64,000 nt of DNA from Novilysobacter_A longmucuonensis. Its GTDB lineage: Bacteria > Pseudomonadota > Gammaproteobacteria > Xanthomonadales > Xanthomonadaceae. Position 1 is the stretch's first letter, and every line of letters begins with the position of its first letter. The stretch spans positions 186,001-250,000 of the forward strand of contig NZ_JBJMAW010000002.1 of assembly GCF_046600735.1 (NCBI RefSeq). Direction: 5' to 3'. A program made the position numbers and the translations under genes. Of the stretch, positions 42,068-50,014 are shown in pieces. The notes under the pieces were generated by a model that saw only the letters and a program-made list of their open reading frames with translations, was not told the DNA's origin and did no database searches.

Positions 42068-42930
42068 CGCAGGAACTCCCCGCGCACCGCGTCCACCGCA
42101 TGCCGCAGGCCGGCGCGCAAATCCTCGACCATCGCGATATCGGCCTGCGCAGTCCACTCGTCCATGTAGACCTTCTTGTACTCCAGCGATATCGCGCAGA
42201 CCCTGTCGCCGTAGGTCGCATGCAGCCATTCGGGGAAGTGCCCGCCGCCTTCGTAGCGCACGTTCTCGCGCACGTCGGGATTGCGGCCGGCGACCTTCGT
42301 CGCGCGCAGTTCGCGGGCGAAACGCGCGACCGCATCGCCGAAGCGCGCAGGGTCCAGCGTGGTCACGCCCAGGTCGATCTCGGGGTTGGCGGCCGGGTCG
42401 GCCGGCGCCGCCCCGGGCCCGTCGCGCCGGTGGTTGTAGCTGTGGATGTCCAGCAGCAGCACGCAGCCCCAGCGCGCGATCGTCGCGTCCACCAGCGTGC
42501 CGATGGTCGTGTAGAAACGGTCGTAGTAGGCCAGTGACTGGTCGAGTTCGGACTGCGGCGGTGCGGTCTGCCAGACCTCCAGGTCCCAGGTGTCGGCCGG
42601 GTTGGTCGAGATCGCCAGATCGCGCGGCCGGTTCAGGTCGCACTGGAAGCGCGAGGCGTGTACCCGCACCTGGACGTCGCCGACGGTGGTTAGCACTCCG
42701 GTCAGGGGGTCCTCCTCGCGTCGGCGGTCGGCCTCGGAGATCGCCATCCACTGCCGCAGCGAGTCGCGCACGGTGTGGCCGTCGTGGATGGCGGTGGCGA
42801 TGACCGGGCCATCGCCGAGGGTGATCTCCCAATGGGGGGTGCGGCGATCCTCGGCCGGGACTGCTTCGGATAGATGCGCTTCGGACAGATGCGCCTGCGC
42901 GTCGTGGTCGTTATGGCGGGCCTGCGGCAT
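42058..42930 (-). CDS. N-formylglutamate amidohydrolase-like protein of the QEGLA cluster
   Basis: A 290-residue protein of the FGase family, whose founder HutG hydrolyses N-formylglutamate. Conserved features are VIATAIHDGHTVR near residue 45-58, CDLNRPRDLAI, LLLDIHSYNHRRDG and ISLEYKKVYMDEW. The N-terminal 30 residues hold a short repeat, AHLSEAHLSEA. No histidine-utilisation gene is nearby; instead the gene overlaps the QEGLA metallopeptidase gene, so an amide or formyl group on another glutamate-like compound is a likely target. The start is uncertain: a Met 14 residues upstream is also possible. Confidence 0.85.
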   Translation of the reverse strand: MPQARHNDHDAQAHLSEAHLSEAVPAEDRRTPHWEITLGDGPVIATAIHDGHTVRDSLRQWMAISEADRRREEDPLTGVLTTVGDVQVRVHASRFQCDLNRPRDLAISTNPADTWDLEVWQTAPPQSELDQSLAYYDRFYTTIGTLVDATIARWGCVLLLDIHSYNHRRDGPGAAPADPAANPEIDLGVTTLDPARFGDAVARFARELRATKVAGRNPDVRENVRYEGGGHFPEWLHATYGDRVCAISLEYKKVYMDEWTAQADIAMVEDLRAGLRHAVDAVRGEFLRCH

Positions 42931-43268
42931 GCTTTCAGATTCCGGTCGTCGGCCGATATCGGGTTGCAACATCGTCCCATCGGCGGCATGAGCCGTTCGT
43001 GACAGACCGGCCGCGGCGGCTCGCTCGAGAGGCATGCGCCGCCCGCATGACCGGCTGCATTCAGCCCTTGTTGCAGCCGCCACACAGTCCTCCGCACCAC
43101 CCGCCACAAAGCGCCGGCAGCGATCGGCAAGCCCGGATCGCGGGGTTCGGCCGGATGCCGCGGGTTGCACCTGGCGGCCGGGTTAACTAGCCTGCCCGGG
43201 TACCAACATCTCTGGCGCCGTGATTTTCACCGGCGTGTCCCCTCCCTTCTCCTAGTCGAGGTTTCCCC

Positions 43269-43769
43269 ATGGAGATCGCCGATCGGCGTGTCGCAACGAT
43301 TCATTACACCCTCACCAACGAAGCTGGCGAGGTCATCGACCAGTCCCCACCGCAGAGCCCGCTGAGCTACATGCACGGCGCCGGCAACATCGTGCCCGGT
43401 CTGGAAAAGGCACTGGCCGGCCACAAGCCCGGCGACACCGTGAAGGCCGAGGTGGTGCCGCAGGAGGGCTACGGCCCGCGCCACGACGGACTGGTCCAGA
43501 CCGTGCCGCGCAGCGCGTTCCAGGGGGTCGAGTCGGTCGCGCCGGGCATGCAGTTCGAGGCACGCACCGAGCGCGGCCCGCTGCTGGTCACCGTGACCAA
43601 GGCCGACGAGCAGGAAGTCACGGTCGACGGCAACCATCCGTTGGCCGGACAGAACCTGCATTTCGCGGTGGAAGTCGCCGACGTGCGCGACGCCACCGAG
43701 CAGGAACTGCAGGACGGACAGGTCACCAACGGCGCCGGTTCGCCCGCGGCCGACCCATCGGCGGCGTGA
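43269..43769 (+). CDS. FKBP-type peptidyl-prolyl isomerase (SlyD-like)
   Basis: A 166-residue prolyl isomerase and chaperone. The FKBP core is at both ends (VATIHYTLTNEAGEVIDQSP, LHFAVEVADVRDAT), with an inserted-in-flap domain in the middle starting EGYGPRHDGLVQTVPRSAF. The segment YMHGAGNIVPGLEKALAGHKPGD is the family signature. The metal-binding His/Cys-rich tail of E. coli SlyD is missing; the tail here is short and Ala/Ser-rich. GAGG stands nine bases before the ATG. A good terminator follows at 43798. Confidence 0.92.
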   Translation: MEIADRRVATIHYTLTNEAGEVIDQSPPQSPLSYMHGAGNIVPGLEKALAGHKPGDTVKAEVVPQEGYGPRHDGLVQTVPRSAFQGVESVAPGMQFEARTERGPLLVTVTKADEQEVTVDGNHPLAGQNLHFAVEVADVRDATEQELQDGQVTNGAGSPAADPSAA

Positions 43770-43797
43770 TCGCGCCGGTGCTCGTACAGTAACGAAG

Positions 43798-43820
43798 AAG
43801 CCCGCGCAAGCGGGCTTTTT
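43798..43820 (+). terminator. Intrinsic terminator of the FKBP gene
   Basis: AGCCCGC-GCAA-GCGGGCT forms a perfect stem with a GCAA tetraloop and is directly followed by TTTTT. It lies 29 bp past the stop codon. This is the clearest intrinsic terminator in the window. Confidence 0.93.
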
Positions 43821-43856
43821 CATGCCTGTTCAAAAAGCGGTCGCGGAAGCGCAACT

Positions 43857-43943
43857 GTAGGAGCGCTTCATGCTCTGTAGGAGCGCTCAGGGGCGCGACC
43901 GCCTTACTACGTGGCTGGGTCGCGGGCATGGCCCGCTCCTACA
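43857..43943. repeat. Array of GTAGGAGCGC REP arms before xthA
   Basis: Two direct heads, GTAGGAGCGCTTCATGCTCT at 43857 and GTAGGAGCGCTCAGGGGCGC at 43878, face one inverted arm GGGCATGGCCCGCTCCTAC ending at 43942. The three arms differ in stem sequence but keep the GTAGGAGC head. The array lies between the FKBP terminator and xthA, and no gene is seen there. Confidence 0.8.
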
Positions 43944-44051
43944 AACCGCGCCCTGGCGGTGCGTCGCCACTCACCGCCCATGCACCGGCCCGGCCGCTAC
44001 GATCCTGTGGTCGCTGGTGCATTTGCCCGAACCGGAACAGCTGCCGAACGC

Positions 44052-44888
44052 ATGACGATCCTGAAGCTCGCCACGTTCAATATCAACGGCATCCGCTCGC
44101 GGCTGCCGGCCCTGCTGGAGTGGCTGGACAAAGAGTCGCCCGACATCGTCTGCCTGCAGGAACTCAAGGCGGCCGACGAGGCCTTCCCGATCGCGGAGAT
44201 CCGCGACGCCGGCTACGGCGCGATCTGGCAAGGGCAGCGCTCCTGGAACGGAGTCGCGGTGCTCGCCCGCGGCATGGACCCGATCGAGAGCCGGCGCGGG
44301 TTGCCCGGCGGCGACGGCGACACCCAGAGCCGCTACCTCGAAGCGGCCGCGCATGGCGTGATCGTCGGTTGCCTCTACCTGCCCAACGGCAATCCGCAAC
44401 CGGGACCGAAGTTCGACTACAAGCTCGCCTGGTTCGAGCGGCTGATCGAGCACGCCGCCGCGCTCCACCAGAGCGGCTACCCGGTAGTCCTGGCCGGCGA
44501 CTACAACGTGGTGCCGACCGACGAGTTGGACATCTACAACCCGCGCTCCTGGAAGAAGGACGCGCTGCTGCAGCCGGAGAGCCGCGAGTGCTACGCGCGC
44601 CTGCTCGCGCAGGGCTGGACCGACGCGCTGCGCGCGCAGTACCCGGACGAGCGCATCTACACCTTCTGGGACTATTTTCGCCAGCATTGGGAGCGCGATG
44701 CCGGCCTGCGCATCGACCACCTGCTGCTGAGCGCCGAGCTCGCGCCGCGGCACAAGGACGCCGGCGTCGACCGCTGGGTACGCGCGAAGACCAAGCCGAG
44801 CGACCACGCGCCGACCTGGGTGACGCTGGACATGAGCGGCCGCAAGCGGCGCCCGGCGGGCAGGCGACCGGTGCGGCCGGCGCGATAG
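44052..44888 (+). CDS. xthA: Exodeoxyribonuclease III
   Basis: A 278-residue AP endonuclease / 3'-5' exonuclease of base-excision repair. Conserved catalytic segments are LATFNINGIRSRL near the N-terminus, DIVCLQELK (metal-binding Glu), YLPNGNPQPGPKFDYK, LAGDYNVVPTDELDIYNP, and the catalytic His in KPSDHAPTWVTL. The C-terminal tail (about 20 residues) is Arg/Pro-rich. The start is the Met of MTILKLATFN. Length is slightly above the E. coli enzyme because of the tail. The alkylation-repair mpg gene is 4 kb away on the same strand but is not in the same operon. Confidence 0.95.
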   Translation: MTILKLATFNINGIRSRLPALLEWLDKESPDIVCLQELKAADEAFPIAEIRDAGYGAIWQGQRSWNGVAVLARGMDPIESRRGLPGGDGDTQSRYLEAAAHGVIVGCLYLPNGNPQPGPKFDYKLAWFERLIEHAAALHQSGYPVVLAGDYNVVPTDELDIYNPRSWKKDALLQPESRECYARLLAQGWTDALRAQYPDERIYTFWDYFRQHWERDAGLRIDHLLLSAELAPRHKDAGVDRWVRAKTKPSDHAPTWVTLDMSGRKRRPAGRRPVRPAR

Positions 44889-45421
44889 CCAGCGCTTCGC
44901 CGCGCGTCCCCCAGCCGCAGCGGAGCAAGCTCCGCTCTACGCGCGCCCGTAGTGCCGAGCTTGCTCGGCAGCCAGGCAGAGAACCAGCCGCGCGTGCACC
45001 GCCAACGCATCCCCGGTGCTGCTTAACCCGCCGCGAGGGTGCCCCCCTGCCGGAAATTGTTTCCGCCGATGGCAACAAATCACCACAGGCTTTTTACGGC
45101 CTTGTCACTGCGCTGCGTGGATCATCGGCGACGGATCGAACGAACTCGAGCAGGTCGGCCTCCCCAGGATCCAGGCACCCTGCCCCACCGCGGTCGCGAG
45201 GCATCAACACCTCTTCGTGACCGCTGCGACCAGCGCCCGCCCGCGCTGCTGTCCTGATCACGCGTAATTCGACCCGCGCGTATTCAACCCGTCGTATTGG
45301 ATCACCCAGGACGGCCGCACATCCGCTCGAGCCTTTCGCTCCTTCCATCGACCCAGCGCGTCGGTTCGCCATGACCGTCACCGCTTGGCGGCACGCCCAA
45401 CCCACCACGGAGAACGTATCC
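44889..45421. other. Intergenic region with REP arms, upstream of the stress-type operon
   Basis: Two REP arms at 44917-44972 (CGGAGCAAGCTCCGCTCTAC and GTAGTGCCGAGCTTGCTCGG) are followed by about 450 bp in which I see no gene on either strand. GGAGA nine bases before the ATG at 45422 gives the operon's ribosome binding site. I could not assign a promoter with confidence, so the 45000-45400 stretch holds unassigned regulatory sequence. Confidence 0.55.
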
Positions 45422-46087
45422 ATGACTACACCTCCACAAAACCAGCCCGGACACGTCGAACCGGGTGGAGCCTCGCGCAGCGACGGTCGCGCCGACCGCA
45501 GCGAGCTCAGGGATTCCGCCCAAAATCTTGCCGGCCAGGCCAAAACCGAAGGCAAAGCCCGGATCGACGACATGCGCGGCACCGCCGCCGACAAGCTCGA
45601 CAAGCTTGCCGACAGCGCCCAGGCGGCCGCCTCGGAGCTAAAACAGGACGATGTCGGACACCTGTCCGACTATGTATCGAGTTTCGCCGACGGCATGACC
45701 CGCTTCTCCCGCAGCATGCGCGAGAAAAGTGGCGACGAGATCGTGCAGGAAGTCGGCCAGCTCGCGCGCCAGCATCCGGCGATGTTCATCACCGGCAGCA
45801 TCGCGATCGGTTTTGGCCTAGCCCGGTTCGCTCGCGCTTCGCAGCCATCCCCGGCCCAGTCCACCGCGATGCAGGACAGCACCGGCTTCTCCGCCTCGAG
45901 CGGCTACTCGTCCTCGAGCGCCTCGGCGAGCGGTAGCGGTGCCTCCGATTTTTCCGGCGGTTCAGCCAGCAGCTATCCCGGCTCCACCGGCCAGACCGGC
46001 ACCGGCTCCAAAAGCGATGACGACCACCCCTACTCCGGCAGCGGCCCATCGGGCTCCTCGCCGGGCACCCCAGGAGGGATCCACTGA
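45422..46087 (+). CDS. YqjD/ElaB-like helical membrane-anchored protein
   Basis: A 221-residue protein, first of three overlapping genes. Residues about 25-125 are strongly helical and polar (AGQAKTEGKARIDDMRGTAA, DKLDKLADSAQAAASELKQ), similar to ribosome- or membrane-associated YqjD/ElaB or late-embryogenesis-like proteins. A short hydrophobic stretch, HPAMFITGSIAIGFGLARFA near 118-137, is a probable membrane anchor. The C-terminal third is low-complexity Ser/Gly/Ala. Similar trios occur in many proteobacteria as stress- or starvation-induced genes, but no mechanism is known. Confidence 0.7.
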   Translation: MTTPPQNQPGHVEPGGASRSDGRADRSELRDSAQNLAGQAKTEGKARIDDMRGTAADKLDKLADSAQAAASELKQDDVGHLSDYVSSFADGMTRFSRSMREKSGDEIVQEVGQLARQHPAMFITGSIAIGFGLARFARASQPSPAQSTAMQDSTGFSASSGYSSSSASASGSGASDFSGGSASSYPGSTGQTGTGSKSDDDHPYSGSGPSGSSPGTPGGIH

Positions 46088-46575
46088 TGAACGCGCAACC
46101 CGACATGAACAGACCGCAGGACCCGCAAGCCGGGGCCCGCGCGCAAGCCGGCAACGGCCACGCCCAGACCGGCAACGGCCACGGCCAGACCAGTGCCGGC
46201 GATCCCTCCTTCGGCGTCCTGCTCAGGGAACTGGCCCACGAAGTGCCGGCCCTGCTGACCAAGGAAGCCGCCCTGGCCAAGAGCGAAATGCGTGAAAACC
46301 TTCGCGCCACCAAGGAGGGCGTCGCTGCGGTATCCACCGGTGGAGCGGTGGTACTGGGCGGCTTCATCGTGCTGCTGATGGCGGCGGTGTACGCGTTGAG
46401 CAACGTGATGGCGCCGTGGCTGGCGGCGTTGCTGGTCGGCGCTGCGGTGACCGTGGTCGGCATGATCATGGTCTCGGCCGGCCGCAAGAAATTCCAGGCG
46501 GAGTCGCTCCGGCCCGACCACACCATGAGCTCCCTGCACAAAGACCGGGACGCCGTCCGCGGGAGGACCCAATGA
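46087..46575 (+). CDS. Holin-superfamily (DUF1469-like) membrane protein
   Basis: A 162-residue protein often labelled phage holin family. After a Gln/Gly/Asn-rich 40-residue leader there is an amphipathic segment (LLRELAHEVPALLTKEAALA, KSEMRENLRATKEGVAAV) and two membrane helices (GAVVLGGFIVLLMAAVYAL, APWLAALLVGAAVTVVGMIM). There are no lysis genes near it, so a phage origin is not supported. Start and the previous stop overlap by one base (TGATG). It belongs to the YqjD-like/holin-like/DUF3618 trio. Confidence 0.8.
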   Translation: MNAQPDMNRPQDPQAGARAQAGNGHAQTGNGHGQTSAGDPSFGVLLRELAHEVPALLTKEAALAKSEMRENLRATKEGVAAVSTGGAVVLGGFIVLLMAAVYALSNVMAPWLAALLVGAAVTVVGMIMVSAGRKKFQAESLRPDHTMSSLHKDRDAVRGRTQ

Positions 46576-47348
46576 ACACTCGAGACAGTATTCGCACGCA
46601 ATCGCAGAAAGACCCCGCCCAACTCGAACGCGAGCTCGACCGGCAGCGCGACCACATCGGCGAGCTGATCGAGGCGCTGGAGCACAAGATGTCGCCGGGC
46701 CAGATGTTCGAGCGGGCGCTGAGCTACGGCAAGGGCGGTGGCCGCGAGTTCGCCAGCAATCTCAGCGATACCGTCCGGGCCAATCCGGTACCGACCCTGC
46801 TGACCGCGGCCGGCCTGGCGTGGCTCTACGCCGGCCAGGGCAAGCGGCCGGCCGATCGTTACGGCACCACCGAGACCACCGGGCACGTCACCGGCAGCCA
46901 GCACAAGTCGCATGTCGGCGAGCGCGTGGGCGAGATGCGCGCGGGCATGTCCGAGAAGGTCGGCTCGGCCCGGCATCGCATCGGCGAATCCGCCCATGGC
47001 GCGATGGATTCGGCCCGACACCAGGCCCAGCGGGCGAGCGCCGGCTATCGGGACATGCTCGACAACAACCCGATGGCACTTGGAGCGATCGGCATCGCCG
47101 TGGGCGCGCTGATGGGCGCCATGCTGCCTTCCACCCGCAAGGAAGACCAGCTGATGGGCGAGGCCAGCGATCACCTCACCGAAGAAGCCAGGCACAAGGC
47201 CCGCAGCGGCATGGACCAAGCCGTCCAGGCGGGGCGCGAGGCGACCGACCCGGCCGCGCACGACGGCGGGCAGCATCGCGGCAGCCAGAGCGAAACCCAG
47301 CCGCCGGGCCTGGGCAATAGCCCGACCAGCGGCCTGAGCCAGCTCTAA
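46572..47348 (+). CDS. DUF3618-family protein
   Basis: A 258-residue protein, third in the trio. The N-terminal DUF3618 core is QLERELDRQRDHIGELIEAL and EHKMSPGQMFERALSY, after which a short hydrophobic stretch (PVPTLLTAAGLAWLYAGQG) suggests a membrane anchor. The middle is rich in helical HxxG/xAR repeats. A second hydrophobic stretch near 174-190 (LGAIGIAVGALMGAMLP) is followed by a polar Gly/Gln tail. Its ATG overlaps the previous stop (ATGA), so expression of all three is coupled. Confidence 0.8.
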   Translation: MNTRDSIRTQSQKDPAQLERELDRQRDHIGELIEALEHKMSPGQMFERALSYGKGGGREFASNLSDTVRANPVPTLLTAAGLAWLYAGQGKRPADRYGTTETTGHVTGSQHKSHVGERVGEMRAGMSEKVGSARHRIGESAHGAMDSARHQAQRASAGYRDMLDNNPMALGAIGIAVGALMGAMLPSTRKEDQLMGEASDHLTEEARHKARSGMDQAVQAGREATDPAAHDGGQHRGSQSETQPPGLGNSPTSGLSQL

Positions 47349-47437
47349 CCGCCTGCCTGTCAAGGCATGTCTGGTCGCGGCGTAGCGGCCAACCGGGACC
47401 CGCTCCATCTCCGGGCGGGACCCGGCGCTGGTCGGCC

Positions 47438-48046
47438 TCAGAACAGCGCCAGATAAGCGAAGACCAAAGCTGCGATCGATGCGGCCGAGGCCACCAGCAC
47501 CACCACCCCGTCGCGCACCATCAGCCCGAGGCCCAGCAGCCCGATCGCGGCGAACGGTGCGCTGCTGGCAAAAGGCATCAGCTCCAGCGGCGGCACCGTC
47601 GCCGCCAGCAGGATGCACAGCAGTGCCGAAATGTGGATGAACGGCTCCCGGGCCGCCCAGCGCATCCGCGGGTGCACGCGCTTGTCCACCCAGCGCGCAG
47701 CCCGTAGAACATGTTTCATCGCCTTCTCGACCCGCTCGCCACTGGCAGAGCGCTGGTGCAGGAAGGCCGGCAGCCAGAAGTGCCGGCGGCCAAACAGCAG
47801 TTGCAGTGCACTCAGCACCACGATCAGCGCCAGCGAGGTCGGCAGGCCCGGGATCGCGCCGATCGGTGAGAGCTCGATGATCGCCGGCACCAGCAGGAAG
47901 GGGCCAAACCCGCGCTCGCCGAGCGCATGCTGGATATCCTGCACCGACACCTGCGCTTGCGACTGGCCCAGCTCGATCAGGCCGTGGACGACCTGCGTCA
48001 ACCCGTTTTCTCCGGCGTCGTGGGGGCGGTCGTCGGCTTCAGCCAT
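47438..48046 (-). CDS. ExoD-family membrane protein
   Basis: A 202-residue protein of the exopolysaccharide synthesis ExoD family. Signature segments are ALGERGFGPFLLVPAIIELSP near 40-60 and IPGLPTSLALIVVLSALQLLFG near 64-85, followed by membrane helices to the C-terminus. In Rhizobium ExoD affects exopolysaccharide and alkaline tolerance, but no reaction is known. The start is the Met of MAEADDRPHD. It is convergent with the stress-type trio and divergent from DUF2254. Confidence 0.82.
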   Translation of the reverse strand: MAEADDRPHDAGENGLTQVVHGLIELGQSQAQVSVQDIQHALGERGFGPFLLVPAIIELSPIGAIPGLPTSLALIVVLSALQLLFGRRHFWLPAFLHQRSASGERVEKAMKHVLRAARWVDKRVHPRMRWAAREPFIHISALLCILLAATVPPLELMPFASSAPFAAIGLLGLGLMVRDGVVVLVASAASIAALVFAYLALF

Positions 48047-48411
48047 CGTGTCGTCTGCCTCGGAGTGAATAATCGCGTCGGTATCGGCACCGGGGTGCCG
48101 CTCGATCCGGCAACCGCCCGCACACAATGGCCGGATGCGGCTCCCGCGCGCGTGAAGCGCGTCTTCCGCAAGAACCGCTTTGTCTCGGCTGCAGCACGCG
48201 TACGGGGTTGCGCGGCGATTGTCGGCCCGCGGCGATTGCCAACCGATGGCGCTGCCTCGATGGATGCACGGCGCCATGACGGCCCATGGTGTGGAATGTA
48301 AGCGCCACCGCTGCCGGGCCGGCACCGCGCCGCTCCCACAGGCAGCGGCAAGCCTATTGGCGGACCTTCCAAAACCTTTCGCGGCACTTTTCGAAGAACA
48401 GGGGGAACTAC
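48047..48411. other. Divergent promoter region of the exoD-like and DUF2254 genes
   Basis: About 365 bp without a recognisable gene. It must carry the promoters of two diverging genes. I see no repeats of the REP type here, in contrast to most other gaps. A leader-type ORF begins at its right end. There is no clear sigma-70 pair that I would assign. Confidence 0.4.
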
Positions 48412-48456
48412 ATGCAAGCCAGGGTCGAACCGCCCGCTCCGCGAGGTTTTTCCTGA
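48412..48456 (+). CDS. Possible 14-residue leader peptide coupled to DUF2254
   Basis: A short ORF encoding MQARVEPPAPRGFS. It has a strong purine run, CAGGGGGAACTAC, right before the ATG, whereas the following gene has only a distant GAGG. The TGA at 48454-48456 directly touches the ATG of the DUF2254 gene. Its role could be ribosome delivery or attenuation. There is no homology evidence, so it may be fortuitous. Confidence 0.4.
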   Translation: MQARVEPPAPRGFS

Positions 48457-49743
48457 ATGACCACCCGGCTGCAATGGCTGTCGCTGCAGATCGTGCGGCG
48501 GCTCTGGTTCCGCGCCACGGCGTTCTCGGTCATGGCCGTGGTGACGGCGCTGCTGGCGGCGTTCGTGACGCCCTACATCCCCGCCGATATTCCCGCCAAG
48601 ATCGGCTCCGATGCCGTCGACGCGCTGCTGGGCATCATCGCCGCGAGCATGCTGTCGGTGACGATCTTCTCGCTGAGCACGCTGGTGTCGGCGTACGCCT
48701 CCGCCACCAGCCACGCCACCCCGCGCGCGACCCGGCTGCTGAGCGAGGACAACACCGCGCAGAACGCATTGGCGACCTTCGTCGGCTCGTTCCTGTTCAG
48801 CCTGGTCGGGATCATCGCCCTGCAGACCGGCCTCTACGGTGAACGCGGCCGGGTGGTGCTGTACGTGGTCACGCTGGTGGTGATCGCGCTGATCGTGGCC
48901 ACGCTGTTGCGCTGGATCGACCACGTTTCCAAGCTCGGCCGCGTCGGTGAGACCACCGATCGCGTCGAAAAAGCGGCGGCACGCGCGCTGCGCCACCGCC
49001 ACGAGCGCCCGTACCTGGGCGGGCAGCCGCTCACCGACCCGCGCAGCCGCCCGGACGACGCGGTCGCCATCTGCGCCGACCGCTACGGCTACGTCGCGCA
49101 CATCGACATGTCCGCCCTGCACGAGATCGCCGGCGACGGCCCGGCGCGTATCTTCGTGGATGCTTTGCCGGGCAGCTATGTCGACACCTCGCGTGCATTG
49201 GCCTGGCTGCACGGCCGGCATACCGACGAGGCCGCCGCGGCGATCCGCGAGGCCTTCACCGTGGGGGAGGTGCGCTCGTTCGACCAGGACCCGCGGTTCG
49301 GCGCCGCGGTGCTGACCGAAATCGCCTCGCACGCGCTGTCACCCACGCTCAACGACGCCGGCACCGCGATCGACGTGCTCGGGCGCGCCACGCGGCTGCT
49401 GGCGATCTGGGCGGAGCCGCCACCGCAGGACGCCGGCGACATCCGCTATCCGCGCATCCATGTCCCGCCGATCCTGCTGGAGGACCTGTTCGACGACGTA
49501 TTCACCCCGATCGCGCGCGATGGCGCCGGGAGCGTCGAGATCGGCATCCGCCTGCAGAAGATGCTGCGCGTGCTGGCGGGCCTCGGCCCGGTCTACCGCA
49601 CGGCGGCACGACACCATTCAACACTGGCCCTGGCACGCGCCGAAGCGGCACTGAGCCTGGAGGACGACCGCCGACGCGTGCGCGAGGCCGCCGACCAGGT
49701 CCAGGCCGAACCCCGCGACCAGACCCGCGCCGGTCTGTCGTAG
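48457..49743 (+). CDS. DUF2254-family membrane protein
   Basis: A 428-residue predicted inner-membrane protein. Four N-terminal membrane segments are visible up to about residue 150 (FSVMAVVTALLAAFVTPYIP, LLGIIAASMLSVTIFSLSTL and two more). The soluble domain contains the family features FDQDPRFGAAVLTEIASHAL, SPTLNDAGTAIDVLGR and RDGAGSVEIGIRLQKML. Function is unknown. Translation may be coupled to the 14-codon ORF just upstream. Confidence 0.85.
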   Translation: MTTRLQWLSLQIVRRLWFRATAFSVMAVVTALLAAFVTPYIPADIPAKIGSDAVDALLGIIAASMLSVTIFSLSTLVSAYASATSHATPRATRLLSEDNTAQNALATFVGSFLFSLVGIIALQTGLYGERGRVVLYVVTLVVIALIVATLLRWIDHVSKLGRVGETTDRVEKAAARALRHRHERPYLGGQPLTDPRSRPDDAVAICADRYGYVAHIDMSALHEIAGDGPARIFVDALPGSYVDTSRALAWLHGRHTDEAAAAIREAFTVGEVRSFDQDPRFGAAVLTEIASHALSPTLNDAGTAIDVLGRATRLLAIWAEPPPQDAGDIRYPRIHVPPILLEDLFDDVFTPIARDGAGSVEIGIRLQKMLRVLAGLGPVYRTAARHHSTLALARAEAALSLEDDRRRVREAADQVQAEPRDQTRAGLS

Positions 49744-49758
49744 GCCGGGCTGAAGCCT

Positions 49759-49973
49759 GTAGGAGCGCCCCATGGGCGCGACCGCCATCCATCCGACCGG
49801 CGCGCCCGCTCCCCGCAGAGGCTCGCGGGCATGGCCCGCTCCTACAAAAGCCGGGTCCTGCATCACCCGTAGAGCCGAGCTTGCTCGGCTGCCCCCGATC
49901 GCCGCGGCAAAGCAGCCGAGGAAGCGCGGCTCTAGGCACGCCCCCTGTAGGAGCGCCCCATGGGCGCGACCGC
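49759..49973. repeat. REP array between DUF2254 and the RIO kinase
   Basis: A pair of the GTAGGAGCGCCCCATGGGCG type occupies 49759-49845, with its right arm being the GGGCATGGCCCGCTCCTAC variant. It is followed by a GTAGAGCCGAGCTTGCTCGG pair at 49869-49934, whose right arm is mutated in the stem, and by a single GTAGGAGCGCCCCATGGGCG at 49947. This accounts for nearly all the gap between two convergent genes. Confidence 0.85.
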
Positions 49974-50014
49974 CAACCTGGCCGCAGAAAAGCAGGACTT
50001 GCGACAGACCTGCG

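Noticed and set aside
40871..42832. A longer QEGLA protein starting upstream of the GTG at 42067
   Set aside because: The extra residues overlap the FGase-like gene in another frame, are Arg-rich and have no family similarity. The GTG gives the expected family length.
42058..42930. HutG of histidine utilisation
   Set aside because: No hutH, hutU, hutI or other hut gene is in the window, and the gene is overlapped with an unrelated metallopeptidase gene.
46087..46575. Prophage or lysis cassette because of a holin-family gene
   Set aside because: No endolysin, spanin, capsid, integrase or other phage gene is present. The family name covers ordinary bacterial membrane proteins and the gene is in a known non-phage trio.
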